From Neorhizobium petrolearium (lineage in GTDB: Bacteria > Pseudomonadota > Alphaproteobacteria > Rhizobiales > Rhizobiaceae), in assembly GCF_017873175.1 (NCBI RefSeq), contig NZ_JAGGJW010000019.1, forward strand, positions 1 through 64,000: DNA of 64,000 nt, read 5' to 3'. This document shows positions 44,678-53,312 of the stretch, piece by piece. A program made the translations under genes and the position numbers. Positions within the stretch are counted from its first letter, which is position 1, and the number at the start of each line of letters is the position of its first letter. The notes beneath the pieces are model-generated. The model made no database searches and was not told where the DNA came from. It saw nothing but the letters and a program-made list of their open reading frames with translations.

Positions 44678-44879
44678 GACCGAACGCCTCCGCGCCGATG
44701 GCCGTCAGGCGCGAGCGCTCGGTTTCGTCACCGCGGATGCGCCCAGCGGCATCGATCAGCAGCCCCAGCAGCAGCGCCCGTTTTTCGTAGCGCAAGCCGG
44801 CCTTCACGATCAGGCCGCCCAGCTCGATTTTTTCACGCGTGTCCTTCTTACGGGCATCGGTCGATGTGGTTCGCCGCAT
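44664..44879 (-). CDS. traD: TraD, small conjugal transfer protein
   Basis: A 71-aa protein from ATG 44879, the normal size of Ti/rhizobial TraD. 'DTREKIELGGLIVKAGLRYE' and 'ALLLGLLIDAAGR' are the typical core. A longer frame up to 44966 only adds Arg-rich sequence overlapping traC. TraD is an accessory to relaxosome or coupling-protein function; the exact role is unclear. It sits 4 bases after the traC stop and overlaps traG. Confidence 0.85.
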   Translation of the reverse strand: MRRTTSTDARKKDTREKIELGGLIVKAGLRYEKRALLLGLLIDAAGRIRGDETERSRLTAIGAEAFGHDGE

Positions 44880-44883
44880 CCGC

Positions 44884-45180
44884 TCAAGCCTCGCCAGCGC
44901 CGCCCGCATCCGCGCCAGGCGCGAGCGCCGTGGACGTGTCGCCGCCGGTCCTGCCGTCGCCGGCATTCTTCTTTCCGGTCGTAGCTCCCTTGCCTCCGCG
45001 AAACCTTCCGGCGATCTCCTCGAACGCCGCTTGAAGCTCGGTTTCCTCGATCTCGATTTCGCCGAGACCGGCTTTCAACGCAATCCTGCCGATGCGCTCG
45101 GCCTCACGGGTCTCTGCCTGCTTCAGCTGGTCCTGCAGCCTGGCGATTTCTTCCCTGATCCTGGACGACGGTTTCTTCAT
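44884..45180 (-). CDS. traC: TraC, relaxosome accessory protein
   Basis: A 98-aa protein starting at ATG 45180 behind AAGGGAG. The N-terminal half is a coiled-coil-like helix ('REEIARLQDQLKQAETREAE') followed by 'AGLGEIEIEETELQAAFEEI', typical of Ti-type TraC. The C-terminus is a Gly/Lys-rich tail ending in a disordered Ala/Gly stretch. In pTi, TraC helps oriT processing. It is the first gene of traCDG and diverges from traA across oriT and a tra box. Confidence 0.88.
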   Translation of the reverse strand: MKKPSSRIREEIARLQDQLKQAETREAERIGRIALKAGLGEIEIEETELQAAFEEIAGRFRGGKGATTGKKNAGDGRTGGDTSTALAPGADAGGAGEA

Positions 45181-45252
45181 TCCGGTTGCTCCCTTGAAGT
45201 CTGGGCGGTGCATTTGCGACGCCCAGAATCTCCCGGATGCCCTTGGGAGGGA

Positions 45253-45270
45253 ATGTGCAGATTTGCACGT
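45253..45270. promoter_or_regulatory. tra box between traC and traA
   Basis: ATGTGCAGATTTGCACGT differs from the Ti-plasmid tra-box consensus (ATGTGCAGATCTGCACAT) at two positions and keeps the dyad GTGCA...TGCAC. It lies 73 bases upstream of traC and 157 bases upstream of traA, as in other TraR-controlled plasmids, where one box drives both divergent operons. It supports quorum-regulated transfer. Confidence 0.88.
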
Positions 45271-45325
45271 CGGCAAGGCCGACACTTTGGTGGATGATCC
45301 CGCCGTTCCGAAGGAGCGGCTTCCC

Positions 45326-45363
45326 AAGGGCGCAATTATACGTCGCTGACGCGACGCCTTGCG
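45326..45363 (-). other. Origin of transfer (oriT), Ti/RSF1010-like nick region
   Basis: CGTCGC (45341-45346) and GCGACG (45351-45356) form the oriT inverted repeat with a TGAC spacer. On the minus strand it is followed by TATAATTGCGCCCTTGG, which resembles the RSF1010 nic sequence TAAGTGCG/CCCT. By analogy the nick falls between positions 45330 and 45331 on the minus strand. The relaxase would stay bound to the repeat side and DNA at lower coordinates would leave first. It lies between traC and traA, the place of oriT in Ti-type plasmids. Confidence 0.85.
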
Positions 45364-45426
45364 CTGAGGCCTGAACGGCCTGCTCAGCTCCCGACGAACG
45401 AGGTTCGAACCGGGAGACTCGCCGCC

Positions 45427-48400
45427 GTGGCCATAGCCCACTTCTCCGTAAGCATCGTCAGCCGTGGTGACGGCCGCAGTGCGGTGCTGTCGGCGGCCTA
45501 CCGGCATTGCGCCAGGATGGAATACGAGCGCGAGGCTCGCACCATCGATTACACCCGGAAAGAAGGGCTGCTGCACGAGGAGTTTGTCTTACCCGTCGAC
45601 GCCCCGAAATGGGCGCGGATGCTGACAGCCGATTGCTCGATTGCCGGTGCTTCGGAAACCTTCTGGAACAAAGTCGAGGCCTTCGAGAAGCGCTCCGATG
45701 CGCAACTCGCCAAGGACTTGACCATTGCTCTGCCACTGGAACTCACGGCCGAACAGAACATCGCGCTGATGCGGGATTTCGTGGAGCGGCACATCCTGTC
45801 AAAGGGCATAGTCGCGGACTGGGTCTACCACGACAATCCCGGCAATCCTCACATCCACCTGATGACGACCTTGCGGCCGCTGACCGAGGACGGCTTCGGC
45901 GCGAAGAAGGTCCCTATTCTCGGCGAAGACGGGCAGCCGCTCCGCAACAAGGCCGGCAAGATCGTCTACGAGCTCTGGGCCGGCGGGACGGATGATTTCA
46001 ACGCCTTTCGTGACGCCTGGTTCGAGCGTCTCAACCATCACCTGGCGCTGAACGGGATCTCGCTGCGCGTCGATGGTCGATCTTACGAGAAGCAAGGCAT
46101 CGATCTGGAGCCGACCATCCATCTCGGCGTAGGCGCCAAGGCGATCGAGCGCAAGGCGGAAAAACAGGGCGTTCGGCCGGAGCTGGAACGGATCGAACTG
46201 AACGAGGCGCGGCGCGCGGAAAACACCCGCCGCATTCTTCGAAACCCTGGGATCGTGCTCGCCCTGATCACGCGGGAGAAGAGCGTCTTCGATGAGCGTG
46301 ATGTTGCGAAAGTTCTGCATCGCTATGTCGATGATCCGGCTGTCTTCCAGCAGCTGATGTTGAAAATCATCCAGAACTCGGACGTGCTGCGGCTGCAGCG
46401 CGACACGATCGATTTCGCCACGGCCAAGAAACTGCCGGCGCGCTACTCGACGCGGGCGATGATCCGGCTGGAAGCGACGATGGCGCTGCAGGCAACATGG
46501 CTGTCGAACCGGGAGGGAAGGGGCGTATCCGACGCCGCGCTTGATGCCACCTTCCGACGACATGAGCGGCTGTCCGACGAGCAGAAATCGGCAATCGAGC
46601 GCATCGCCGGACCGTCTCGTATTGCCGCCGTCGTTGGGCGCGCAGGTGCGGGTAAGACCACGATGATGAAGGCCGCCCGCGAGGCATGGGAATTGGCTGG
46701 ATATCGCGTCGTTGGCGGTGCGCTTGCCGGCAAGGCGGCCGAGGGGCTGGAGAAGGAGGCGGGCATTCAGAGCCGTACGCTCGCTTCCTGGGAGCTACGG
46801 TGGCAACAGGGGCGTGACACGCTCGATGCCAGGACCATCTTCGTCATGGACGAGGCCGGCATGGTCGCCTCAAAACAGATGGCCGATTTCGTCGATGCTG
46901 TTGTTCGGGCCGGCGCCAAGATCGTGCTGGTTGGCGATCCCGAGCAACTGCAGCCGATCGAGGCGGGTGCTGCCTTCCGCGCCATTGTCGATCGTATCGG
47001 CTATGCCGAACTCGAGACGATCTACCGCCAGCGCGAAGAGTGGATGCGGCATGCCTCGCTCGATCTCGCGCGCGGCAACATAGAACAGGGGTTGCTGGCC
47101 TATCGCACCCGCGCCCATGTCGTTGGAGAAAACCTGAAATCGGAAGCCGTCGAGAGCCTCATCTCGGCCTGGAACCGCGACTACGATCCCGCGAAGTCGA
47201 TGCTGATGCTGGCGCATCTGCGCCGCGACGTTCGCATGCTGAACATGCTGGCGCGCGCAAAACTGGTCGAGCGCGGAATTATCGGCGAGGGCCATGCCTT
47301 CAAGACCGCCGACGGCACCCGCCAGTTCGACGCCGGCGACCAGATCGTTTTCCTGAAGAACGACGGTTCGCTCGGCGTCAAGAACGGCATGATCGGCAGG
47401 GTGATCGACGCCGCGCCCGACCGTATTGTCGTGGCCGTGGGTGAGGGCGATCAGCGCCGACGGGTAACGGTCGAGAGCCGCTCGTACAATAATGTCGATC
47501 ACGGCTATGCCACCACGATCCACAAGAGCCAGGGTGCCACCGTCGACAGGGTGAAGGTGCTGGCTTCACTCTCTCTCGATCGCCATCTGACCTATGTGGC
47601 GATGACACGTCATCGCGAGGATCTTCAGCTTTATTTCGGGCGCCGCTCCTTCGAGATGAACGGTGGACTGGCCAAGGTTCTCTCGCGGAAAAATGCCAAG
47701 GAGACGACGCTCGACTACGAGCGCGGCACGCTCTACCGCGAGGCGCTCGCCTTCGCCGAAAACCGTGGCCTACACATCGTCCACGTGGCGCGGACGCTGC
47801 TGCGCGACCGGCTCGACTGGACGCTGCGCCAGAAAAGCAAGCTCACCGATCTCACCAACCGCCTTCGCGCGCTCGGCGAACGTTTCGGCCTGCGGCAATC
47901 CCCGCCAACACAATCAGCCAGGGAGGCGAGACCCATGGTCGCCGGCATCATCCGGTTCGAGAATTCCGTCGCAGATACGGTCAGCGAGAGGCTCGACGCT
48001 GATCCGGCCTTGAAGAAGCAATGGGAGGAGGTTTCGATCCGCTTCCGCTATGTGTTCGCCGATCCCGAAACCGCCTTCCGGGCGATGAACTTCGACTCCG
48101 TGCTGGCGGATAAGGACGTGGGGACACAGGCGCTTCAAAAGCTTGAAGCCGAGCCGGCGTCGATCGGTCCGCTCAGGGGCAAGACCGGTATTCTCGCCAG
48201 CAAGACGGATCGCGAGGCGCGACGCGTCGCCGAGGTCAACGTGCCCGCCCTCAAACGCGACATTGAACGCTATCTGCAGATGCGCGAGAGCGTTACGCAG
48301 CGTCTCCAGGCGGACGAACAGGCGCTGAGGCAGCGCGTCTCGGTCGACATTCCGGCACTGTCGCCTGATGCACGCGCGGTACTCGAGCGCGTGCGCGATG

Positions 48401-48729
48401 CGATCGACCGCAACGATTTGCCCGCCGCCCTTGCATATGCGCTGAGCAACCGCGAGACGAAGCTGGAGATCGACGGGTTCAACAAGGCCGTCACCGAACG
48501 CTTCGGCGAGCGCACGTTGCTCACCAATGCCGCACGTGAGCCATCGGGAAAACTCTTCGACAAACTCTCCGAAGGTCTCTCTCACCAAGAGAAGGAGCGC
48601 CTGAAGGAAGCCTGGCCAATCATGCGCACGGCCCAGCAGCTCGCCGCCCATGAACGCACGACCGAGACTCTTCGCCAGGTCGAGGAACTGCGTCTCGCGC
48701 AGCGCCAGACTCCGGTTGTGAAGCAATGA
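45427..48729 (+). CDS. traA: TraA, conjugative relaxase-helicase
   Basis: A 1100-aa protein from GTG 45427, the usual size. The N-terminal MobA/MobL relaxase domain contains 'FSVSIVSRGDGRSAVLSAA' and the metal-binding His motif 'NPHIHLMTTL' (about 140). The C-terminal helicase has Walker A 'VGRAGAGKTTMM' (about 403), 'FVMDEAGMVASKQM' (about 476) and 'HGYATTIHKSQGATVD' (about 690), as in RecD-like helicases. The end is a long helical region. It nicks oriT, attaches to the 5' end and unwinds the plasmid for transfer. The stop overlaps traF (ATGA). A tra box controls the operon. Confidence 0.94.
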   Translation: MAIAHFSVSIVSRGDGRSAVLSAAYRHCARMEYEREARTIDYTRKEGLLHEEFVLPVDAPKWARMLTADCSIAGASETFWNKVEAFEKRSDAQLAKDLTIALPLELTAEQNIALMRDFVERHILSKGIVADWVYHDNPGNPHIHLMTTLRPLTEDGFGAKKVPILGEDGQPLRNKAGKIVYELWAGGTDDFNAFRDAWFERLNHHLALNGISLRVDGRSYEKQGIDLEPTIHLGVGAKAIERKAEKQGVRPELERIELNEARRAENTRRILRNPGIVLALITREKSVFDERDVAKVLHRYVDDPAVFQQLMLKIIQNSDVLRLQRDTIDFATAKKLPARYSTRAMIRLEATMALQATWLSNREGRGVSDAALDATFRRHERLSDEQKSAIERIAGPSRIAAVVGRAGAGKTTMMKAAREAWELAGYRVVGGALAGKAAEGLEKEAGIQSRTLASWELRWQQGRDTLDARTIFVMDEAGMVASKQMADFVDAVVRAGAKIVLVGDPEQLQPIEAGAAFRAIVDRIGYAELETIYRQREEWMRHASLDLARGNIEQGLLAYRTRAHVVGENLKSEAVESLISAWNRDYDPAKSMLMLAHLRRDVRMLNMLARAKLVERGIIGEGHAFKTADGTRQFDAGDQIVFLKNDGSLGVKNGMIGRVIDAAPDRIVVAVGEGDQRRRVTVESRSYNNVDHGYATTIHKSQGATVDRVKVLASLSLDRHLTYVAMTRHREDLQLYFGRRSFEMNGGLAKVLSRKNAKETTLDYERGTLYREALAFAENRGLHIVHVARTLLRDRLDWTLRQKSKLTDLTNRLRALGERFGLRQSPPTQSAREARPMVAGIIRFENSVADTVSERLDADPALKKQWEEVSIRFRYVFADPETAFRAMNFDSVLADKDVGTQALQKLEAEPASIGPLRGKTGILASKTDREARRVAEVNVPALKRDIERYLQMRESVTQRLQADEQALRQRVSVDIPALSPDARAVLERVRDAIDRNDLPAALAYALSNRETKLEIDGFNKAVTERFGERTLLTNAAREPSGKLFDKLSEGLSHQEKERLKEAWPIMRTAQQLAAHERTTETLRQVEELRLAQRQTPVVKQ

Positions 48730-49256
48730 AGCGGCGCGGTGCGATCATGCTGTTGAGCACGTCAATGGTTGCTATCGCGGGCCTCATCACGGCTGCGGCC
48801 GTTGGTGGCTATCGGCTGAACTTGACGCCGAGCGAGCCGCTCGGTCTCTGGCGCATCGAGGCGCTCCGCCGTTCGGCCGAGATCGGCGATCTCGTGTTCG
48901 TCTGCCCGCCCGCGACCGCAAAGTTCGAGGAGGCACGACGGCGGGGATATCTCCGGCGGGGCTTGTGCGCCGGTGGGTTCGCGCCGCTGATCAAGACGGT
49001 CGCAGCGCTTCCCGGACAGCATGTCGAAATTACCGATCACGTCGTGATCGACGGCCGTTCCCTTGCCGCATCCGCCGTACGGAAGACGGACGGAGAGGGC
49101 AGGACGATCACGCCATATCCAGGTGGCGTCGTACCATCAGGACATCTCTATCTCCACTCTTCCTTTGCGAGCTCCTATGACTCCCGATACTTCGGACCGA
49201 TTCCAGACAGCGGCCTCCTCGGCCTCGCCCGGCCGATCCTCACCTTCGATCCGTGA
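48726..49256 (+). CDS. traF: TraF, conjugative signal peptidase (S26 family)
   Basis: A 176-aa protein. After an N-terminal hydrophobic anchor (residues 7-28), the catalytic Ser is in 'NLTPSEPLGLWR' (Ser36) and the general-base Lys in 'PLIKTVAALPG' (Lys90). 'SRYFGPIPDSGLLGLARPI' is the closing S26 motif. TraF matures or circularises pilin in this type of system. It begins within the traA stop and overlaps the start of traB. Confidence 0.9.
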   Translation: MKRRGAIMLLSTSMVAIAGLITAAAVGGYRLNLTPSEPLGLWRIEALRRSAEIGDLVFVCPPATAKFEEARRRGYLRRGLCAGGFAPLIKTVAALPGQHVEITDHVVIDGRSLAASAVRKTDGEGRTITPYPGGVVPSGHLYLHSSFASSYDSRYFGPIPDSGLLGLARPILTFDP

Positions 49257-50418
49257 TCGCATTTCTGGCCATTGGCGATCTGCGTTGCTCATCGTCGCAT
49301 CCGTCGCCTGCGGTTCACTCGGCTGGAGCGGCAATGTGCTCGCCCTTCCGGTCGCGATGATCTTCCCGGCGCTTTGGGCGATGTCGCCGTCGCGCGTGGC
49401 CGCAGTCCTCGTCTCGGCCGGCTATTTCCTGGCCGCCTCGCGTGGTTTGCCGCAAGGTGTCGCAAACTTCTATTCATCCGATCTTTGGCCGGGCCTCCTG
49501 CTCTGGATCGCCGCCTCCGCCTCCTTCGTCGCCGTGCATGCGGCGCTCTGGACAAGGCATCCGGGAAGGGGGAGGGCGGTGCGTTATCTGGCGGCGGCGG
49601 TGCTGACGGGGCTGCCGCCCTTCGGCATCACCGGGTGGGCACATCCGTTGACCGCGGCCGGCGTGCTCTTTCCAGGATGGGGCTGGTGGGGACTCGCCGC
49701 GGCTGCGGCCGGCCTGCTCGTCATGGTGACGAGATATTGGCCGGCTGCCGCCATTGGCCTCGGAGGCTTCTGGCTCTGGTCCGCCGCAACGTGGACAGAA
49801 CCGAAGCTACCGGAAGGGTGGAGAGGTGTCGACTTTGAACTGGGTCAAAGCCTCGGTCGGGATGGATCGCTGGGCTATCACCGTGACCTGATCGCAAAGA
49901 TGCGCAGGGCGGCAGGCAAGGGAACCCGCGTCCTCCCCGAAAGCGCGCTCGGATTCTGGACGCCGACGGTCGCTCGCCTTTGGCGGGAGGGGCTGAACGG
50001 GGTCGACGTCACGGTCGTCGCCGGCGCCGCCGTCATTGATGGGCAAGGCTACGACAACGTCATGGTGGCGGTTGGTTCCGGCGCCGCTGACATCATCTAC
50101 AAGGAGCGCATGCCTGTTCCGGTCTCCATGTGGCAGCCATGGGTGCGCTGGACGGGGGAGGGCGGAGGTGCCCGCGCCCACTTTTTCGGCAATCCGTTGA
50201 TCGAGATCGCGGGAACGAGGATCGCGCCGCTGATCTGCTACGAGCAACTCCTCCTTTGGCCGGTGCTGCAATCGATGCGGCATTCACCCGCCGTCGTCGT
50301 CGCCACCGGCAATGGCTGGTGGACCAGGGGCACGTCGATCGTCGCAATTCAGAAGGCGAGCGTTGCCTCCTGGGCGAAGCTCTTCGACCTGCCCGTCGTC
50401 ATGGCCTTCAACACATAA
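49177..50418 (+). CDS. traB: TraB, conjugal transfer protein with nitrilase-like domain
   Basis: About 413 aa from ATG 49177, which overlaps traF by 80 bases; no better start is visible nearer the traF stop. The first 200 residues contain several membrane segments ('LGWSGNVLALPVAMIFPALW', 'VSAGYFLAASRGLPQGVANF'). The C-terminal half resembles carbon-nitrogen hydrolases/apolipoprotein N-acyltransferases: 'VLPESALGFW' (Glu), 'YKERMPVPVS' (Lys) and 'APLICYEQLL' (Cys). Ti-type TraB is needed for efficient transfer; its substrate is unknown. Confidence 0.88.
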   Translation: MTPDTSDRFQTAASSASPGRSSPSIRDRISGHWRSALLIVASVACGSLGWSGNVLALPVAMIFPALWAMSPSRVAAVLVSAGYFLAASRGLPQGVANFYSSDLWPGLLLWIAASASFVAVHAALWTRHPGRGRAVRYLAAAVLTGLPPFGITGWAHPLTAAGVLFPGWGWWGLAAAAAGLLVMVTRYWPAAAIGLGGFWLWSAATWTEPKLPEGWRGVDFELGQSLGRDGSLGYHRDLIAKMRRAAGKGTRVLPESALGFWTPTVARLWREGLNGVDVTVVAGAAVIDGQGYDNVMVAVGSGAADIIYKERMPVPVSMWQPWVRWTGEGGGARAHFFGNPLIEIAGTRIAPLICYEQLLLWPVLQSMRHSPAVVVATGNGWWTRGTSIVAIQKASVASWAKLFDLPVVMAFNT

Positions 50419-50431
50419 CGGAGACAATCAG

Positions 50432-51055
50432 ATGGTCGATGCCGCCCTCATCAAACAATGCGCCGACCCGGGCTTAAAGCCCGCGATTGTCGAACAGTTC
50501 ATTGAGCGGGCGGGGTCGCAGGATCCGCTCGCCGTTACAGTGAGGTCCGGAAACCGCATGGTGCTCGTGCCGACGCCCGCGACGTCCGACGAGGCAATGG
50601 AGCTGATCCGCCAGAACGTCGGGCGTAACATCGTGCGCGTCGGCATCACCCAATATCCGGCGGGACTCGGCATCATGGAGGCCGGTGAGCTGAAACCGGA
50701 CCTGGTCGATCCTTGTGAAAACCTCCGCATGGGCACAGCCCTCTTCGCCAGGGTCTATCGTATCGTCACCAAATGGTACGGAAACCCCACTGAGAAAGAG
50801 GCTCTTCCTCACGTGTTCGATGACGCGATCATCGCCTGGCAGACGGGGTATTTCGAGGGAGTGGCGGTGTTTCGGGCGCCGGATCCTGGTGAGGTGCAGG
50901 TGCCGGAACCCGATAAGCAGCCTGCGAGTGATGCTGTCGAGCAGTCAGCAGATTCTGCCGGTGGGGAGGTGAGCGATCCTGCCGAAGACGACGCCCGCGG
51001 CGACGATCCAAACAAGGCGGGCATTCGTATTGATCTTTCAGGAATTGGGGGCTGA
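50432..51055 (+). CDS. traH: TraH, conjugal transfer protein
   Basis: A 207-aa protein from ATG 50432 (ACGGAGAC upstream), following traB by 13 bases. The first about 150 residues ('CADPGLKPAIVEQFIERAGS', 'RVGITQYPAGLGIMEAGEL') look like the TraH domain of rhizobial plasmids, which has a lysozyme-like flavour. The C-terminus is a disordered acidic tail ending 'AGIRIDLSGIGG'. It ends the traAFBH operon. Confidence 0.88.
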   Translation: MVDAALIKQCADPGLKPAIVEQFIERAGSQDPLAVTVRSGNRMVLVPTPATSDEAMELIRQNVGRNIVRVGITQYPAGLGIMEAGELKPDLVDPCENLRMGTALFARVYRIVTKWYGNPTEKEALPHVFDDAIIAWQTGYFEGVAVFRAPDPGEVQVPEPDKQPASDAVEQSADSAGGEVSDPAEDDARGDDPNKAGIRIDLSGIGG

Positions 51056-51099
51056 ATGATCTTGATGCTCGCGAAGTTCACCGCCCGACTTACGTGATC

Positions 51100-51117
51100 A
51101 TGTGCATGTTTGCACTG
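51100..51117. promoter_or_regulatory. tra-box-like dyad upstream of traM
   Basis: ATGTGCATGTTTGCACTG keeps the tra-box dyad TGTGCA...TGCAC with the right spacing. It lies in the 325-base traH-traM intergenic stretch, which also holds a 7-bp hairpin (GGTGCTG 51200-51206 with CAGCACC 51214-51220). It fits TraR activation of traM, which would give negative feedback on quorum sensing. Confidence 0.65.
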
Positions 51118-51380
51118 GCGAATTCAGCTTCCGCCCTCTATAAGGGCGGATAGGGCAGTACGCGCTGCCCCGAGGTGTGGAAACCTCTATCTGGCGGTTG
51201 GTGCTGGCCGTTGCAGCACCAGAATCCTCTGACCGATTGGCCGGGGGCCTGTGACGTATGTCCAGGTGCTCCGGTACTAAAGGTCGCAGGACTGTCCAGG
51301 TACAGTTTCCAACCCCCGGCTTGGGATCAGGGATTAACGTTTGCGGGGGCGCACCGCGGACAATCCGGAGACTGGATCGA

Positions 51381-51689
51381 ATGACATTGGACGCGCCTAC
51401 TTCGGAAGATAAGCTCGAAATGCGTTCCGTGTACGGACTGACGCAGGGTCTGCCCAAGGTTGACCTGGAAAGCTTGACGGTGGATGCTATCCGGACCCAT
51501 CGGCGTCTGGTCGACAATGCAGATCGGCTGTTCCAGGCTCTGCCCGACACCTACAAATCCGGTAAGGCGGCGGGCGGCGCTCATCACCTCACTTACATCC
51601 AGGCCTGCATGGAGATGCACGCGCAGATGTATGTGGTGAACACGCTGGTCACCATCCTCGGCTATATTCCAAAAGTCTCGGTGAGCTGA
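51381..51689 (+). CDS. traM: TraM, anti-activator of TraR
   Basis: A 102-aa protein from ATG 51381. 'SVYGLTQGLPKVDLESLTVD' and 'AIRTHRRLVDNADRLFQAL' are typical of TraM, and the C-terminal helix 'QMYVVNTLVTILGYIPKVS' is its hydrophobic dimer/TraR contact. TraM binds TraR and blocks DNA binding until autoinducer and cell density are high. It converges with traR, with only 3 bases between the stops. Confidence 0.93.
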   Translation: MTLDAPTSEDKLEMRSVYGLTQGLPKVDLESLTVDAIRTHRRLVDNADRLFQALPDTYKSGKAAGGAHHLTYIQACMEMHAQMYVVNTLVTILGYIPKVSVS

Positions 51690-51692
51690 GGC

Positions 51693-52397
51693 TCAGATCA
51701 GCTTTCGGCGAATGGCGACGGCAGTCAGGTGGGTCAGGGTGTGCACGTCGAATCGTTTCTTTGTTTCGGCGATCTTGACGCGCACGCTGTTGTACTTGAC
51801 GCCCTCGAGGTCCGCCGCTTCCTCCATCGTTTTGCCGACAGCGATCCAGCTAAGATAGGCGGCGCCTTTGGGATCGAGACCGATCGGTTCTTCGACACTC
51901 GGGGTCGGGTCAGCGAGATTAATACGGGCATGCAGCTGCGCGACCGCGGATGCAGCCTCGACGGGGTCGATCTCGCGGTCCAGGCCGATTGCCGGCTTCT
52001 CCGAGGCAAGCGTGAACATTGCGATGGAGCCGTATGCGGCTTTGATTGGGACTGTGACGCCGGACCGAATCCCGAAGTCTGCCGCATGCGCGAAAAAGGA
52101 CCGCTCGGCCATTGAAGGCGACGTCATGTGCTGCTCGCCGGTCCAGGTGAAGGTCCGTTTCAGCGATCTGGCGCGTCGAATTATCGGATCGATCGTGAGA
52201 TAGCCCTTCTCAAAATAGTCGGACTGCCATTCGTGGTGATAGTTCGAAATTGCGACGGAACGTCCTGGCTGGATATTGAGATAGGCATAGCCTGCGAGCC
52301 CGAGCTGTTCGGTAAGAGCCGCAAGGGCGAGTTTCAGGATGCCTTCGTCGCCAGGGATTGCGGCAAGGTCGACCAACTTGTCCAACCAATGTTTCAT
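51693..52397 (-). CDS. traR: TraR, LuxR-family quorum-sensing activator of conjugation
   Basis: A 234-aa protein, the exact size of Ti TraR, beginning 'MKHWLDKLVDLAAIPGDEG'. All acyl-homoserine-lactone contact residues are kept: Trp57, Tyr61, Asp70 and Trp85. The C-terminal HTH is 'GKTMEEAADLEGVKYNSVRV' followed by the stop-proximal 'HLTALAIRRKLI'-like end ('HLTAVAIRRKLI'). It should bind 3-oxo-C8-type signal and activate traC/traA through the tra boxes. No traI synthase is in the window. Its stop abuts traM. Confidence 0.94.
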   Translation of the reverse strand: MKHWLDKLVDLAAIPGDEGILKLALAALTEQLGLAGYAYLNIQPGRSVAISNYHHEWQSDYFEKGYLTIDPIIRRARSLKRTFTWTGEQHMTSPSMAERSFFAHAADFGIRSGVTVPIKAAYGSIAMFTLASEKPAIGLDREIDPVEAASAVAQLHARINLADPTPSVEEPIGLDPKGAAYLSWIAVGKTMEEAADLEGVKYNSVRVKIAETKKRFDVHTLTHLTAVAIRRKLI

Positions 52398-52476
52398 TCG
52401 TTACCTCCGCGAACGAGGTGTCCCTCCAGCATAAACCGCCGCTAGCCACAGCGCCTGACTATTGGGGCCGAACGCT

Positions 52477-53256
52477 TTAGTCCGTTACGACCCTGGCGCT
52501 AACTTTCTCCAGCGTCGGGCTGTCGCGGACACTGCGGTCGGTCACCAGAACATCGACCGCCGAGAGCGGGGCGAATTTGTAGGCGCCGACGGTTCCGATC
52601 TTGTCAGGTGTCGCGATCGCGACCACCTCGGCGGACACCTGCAGCATCGCGGCTTTGACCGCCGCTTCGTCATAGCCGGCGGTGGTCAGGCCGTACTCCT
52701 CATGCAGACCATGAACACCGATAAAGCAGATGTCCGCGCTCAGGGCGTGGATTTGCTCGAGGACACGCGCGCCCAAAGTCATCTGGCTCCGCTTGTCGAA
52801 GACCCCGCCGAGAAGGATGACCTCGAGGTTTCGGTGTTCGGCTGTCGCCGTCGCAATGGTTGGGCTGTTGGTGATGACTGTTGCCCTCAAGTCCAGTGGC
52901 AGATGCTTGGCAAGCTCAAGATTGGTGGTTCCGCCATCGATCATGATGATCTGATCGGGCAGAACGATCTCGGCGGCGATGCGTGCAAGCTTCGTCTTTA
53001 CGTCCCTGGCGATCTTATATCGTGCCTGGAAGGGTTGTTCACCGGGCGTCACCGGGAGGGCAGCGCCGTGAACGCGCTTGATCAGGCCGTCGGCTGCGAG
53101 TTCCCGAAAATCGCGCCGCGCCGTGTCCTCCGACAGCGAGAAGCGCTCTGCCAGGTCGGCGGTGGAAAGGCGGCCCTTTGACTGCAGTTCAGCAAGAATG
53201 AATTTACGGCGCTCGTCCGGGGTCGATTCCAATTTCCTGCTCCATCCAGATTGCAT
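52477..53256 (-). CDS. DeoR/GlpR-family transcriptional repressor
   Basis: A 259-aa protein from ATG 53256; a GTG at 53289 would add 11 residues and cover the likely operator. The N-terminal HTH is 'GRLSTADLAERFSLSEDTA' followed by 'RRDFRELAADGLIKRVHG', the DeoR signature. The C-terminal sugar-phosphate-sensing domain includes 'IMIDGGTTNLELAKHL' and 'DICFIGVHGLHEEYGLTT'. It diverges from the NagA-like gene and probably senses an amino-sugar phosphate made by that pathway. Confidence 0.9.
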   Translation of the reverse strand: MQSGWSRKLESTPDERRKFILAELQSKGRLSTADLAERFSLSEDTARRDFRELAADGLIKRVHGAALPVTPGEQPFQARYKIARDVKTKLARIAAEIVLPDQIIMIDGGTTNLELAKHLPLDLRATVITNSPTIATATAEHRNLEVILLGGVFDKRSQMTLGARVLEQIHALSADICFIGVHGLHEEYGLTTAGYDEAAVKAAMLQVSAEVVAIATPDKIGTVGAYKFAPLSAVDVLVTDRSVRDSPTLEKVSARVVTD

Positions 53257-53259
53257 GAT

Positions 53260-53275
53260 TGTACGTATTCGTGCA
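53260..53275. promoter_or_regulatory. Candidate DeoR operator between the divergent genes
   Basis: TGTACG (53260-53265), TATT, CGTGCA (53270-53275) is an imperfect dyad (5 of 6 positions pair) in the 56-base gap between the DeoR gene and the NagA-like gene. The position allows control of both directions. Inferred from symmetry only. Confidence 0.5.
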
Positions 53276-53312
53276 TATACAGGAATCACAAGATCTCAAC
53301 AAGGATTATGTG

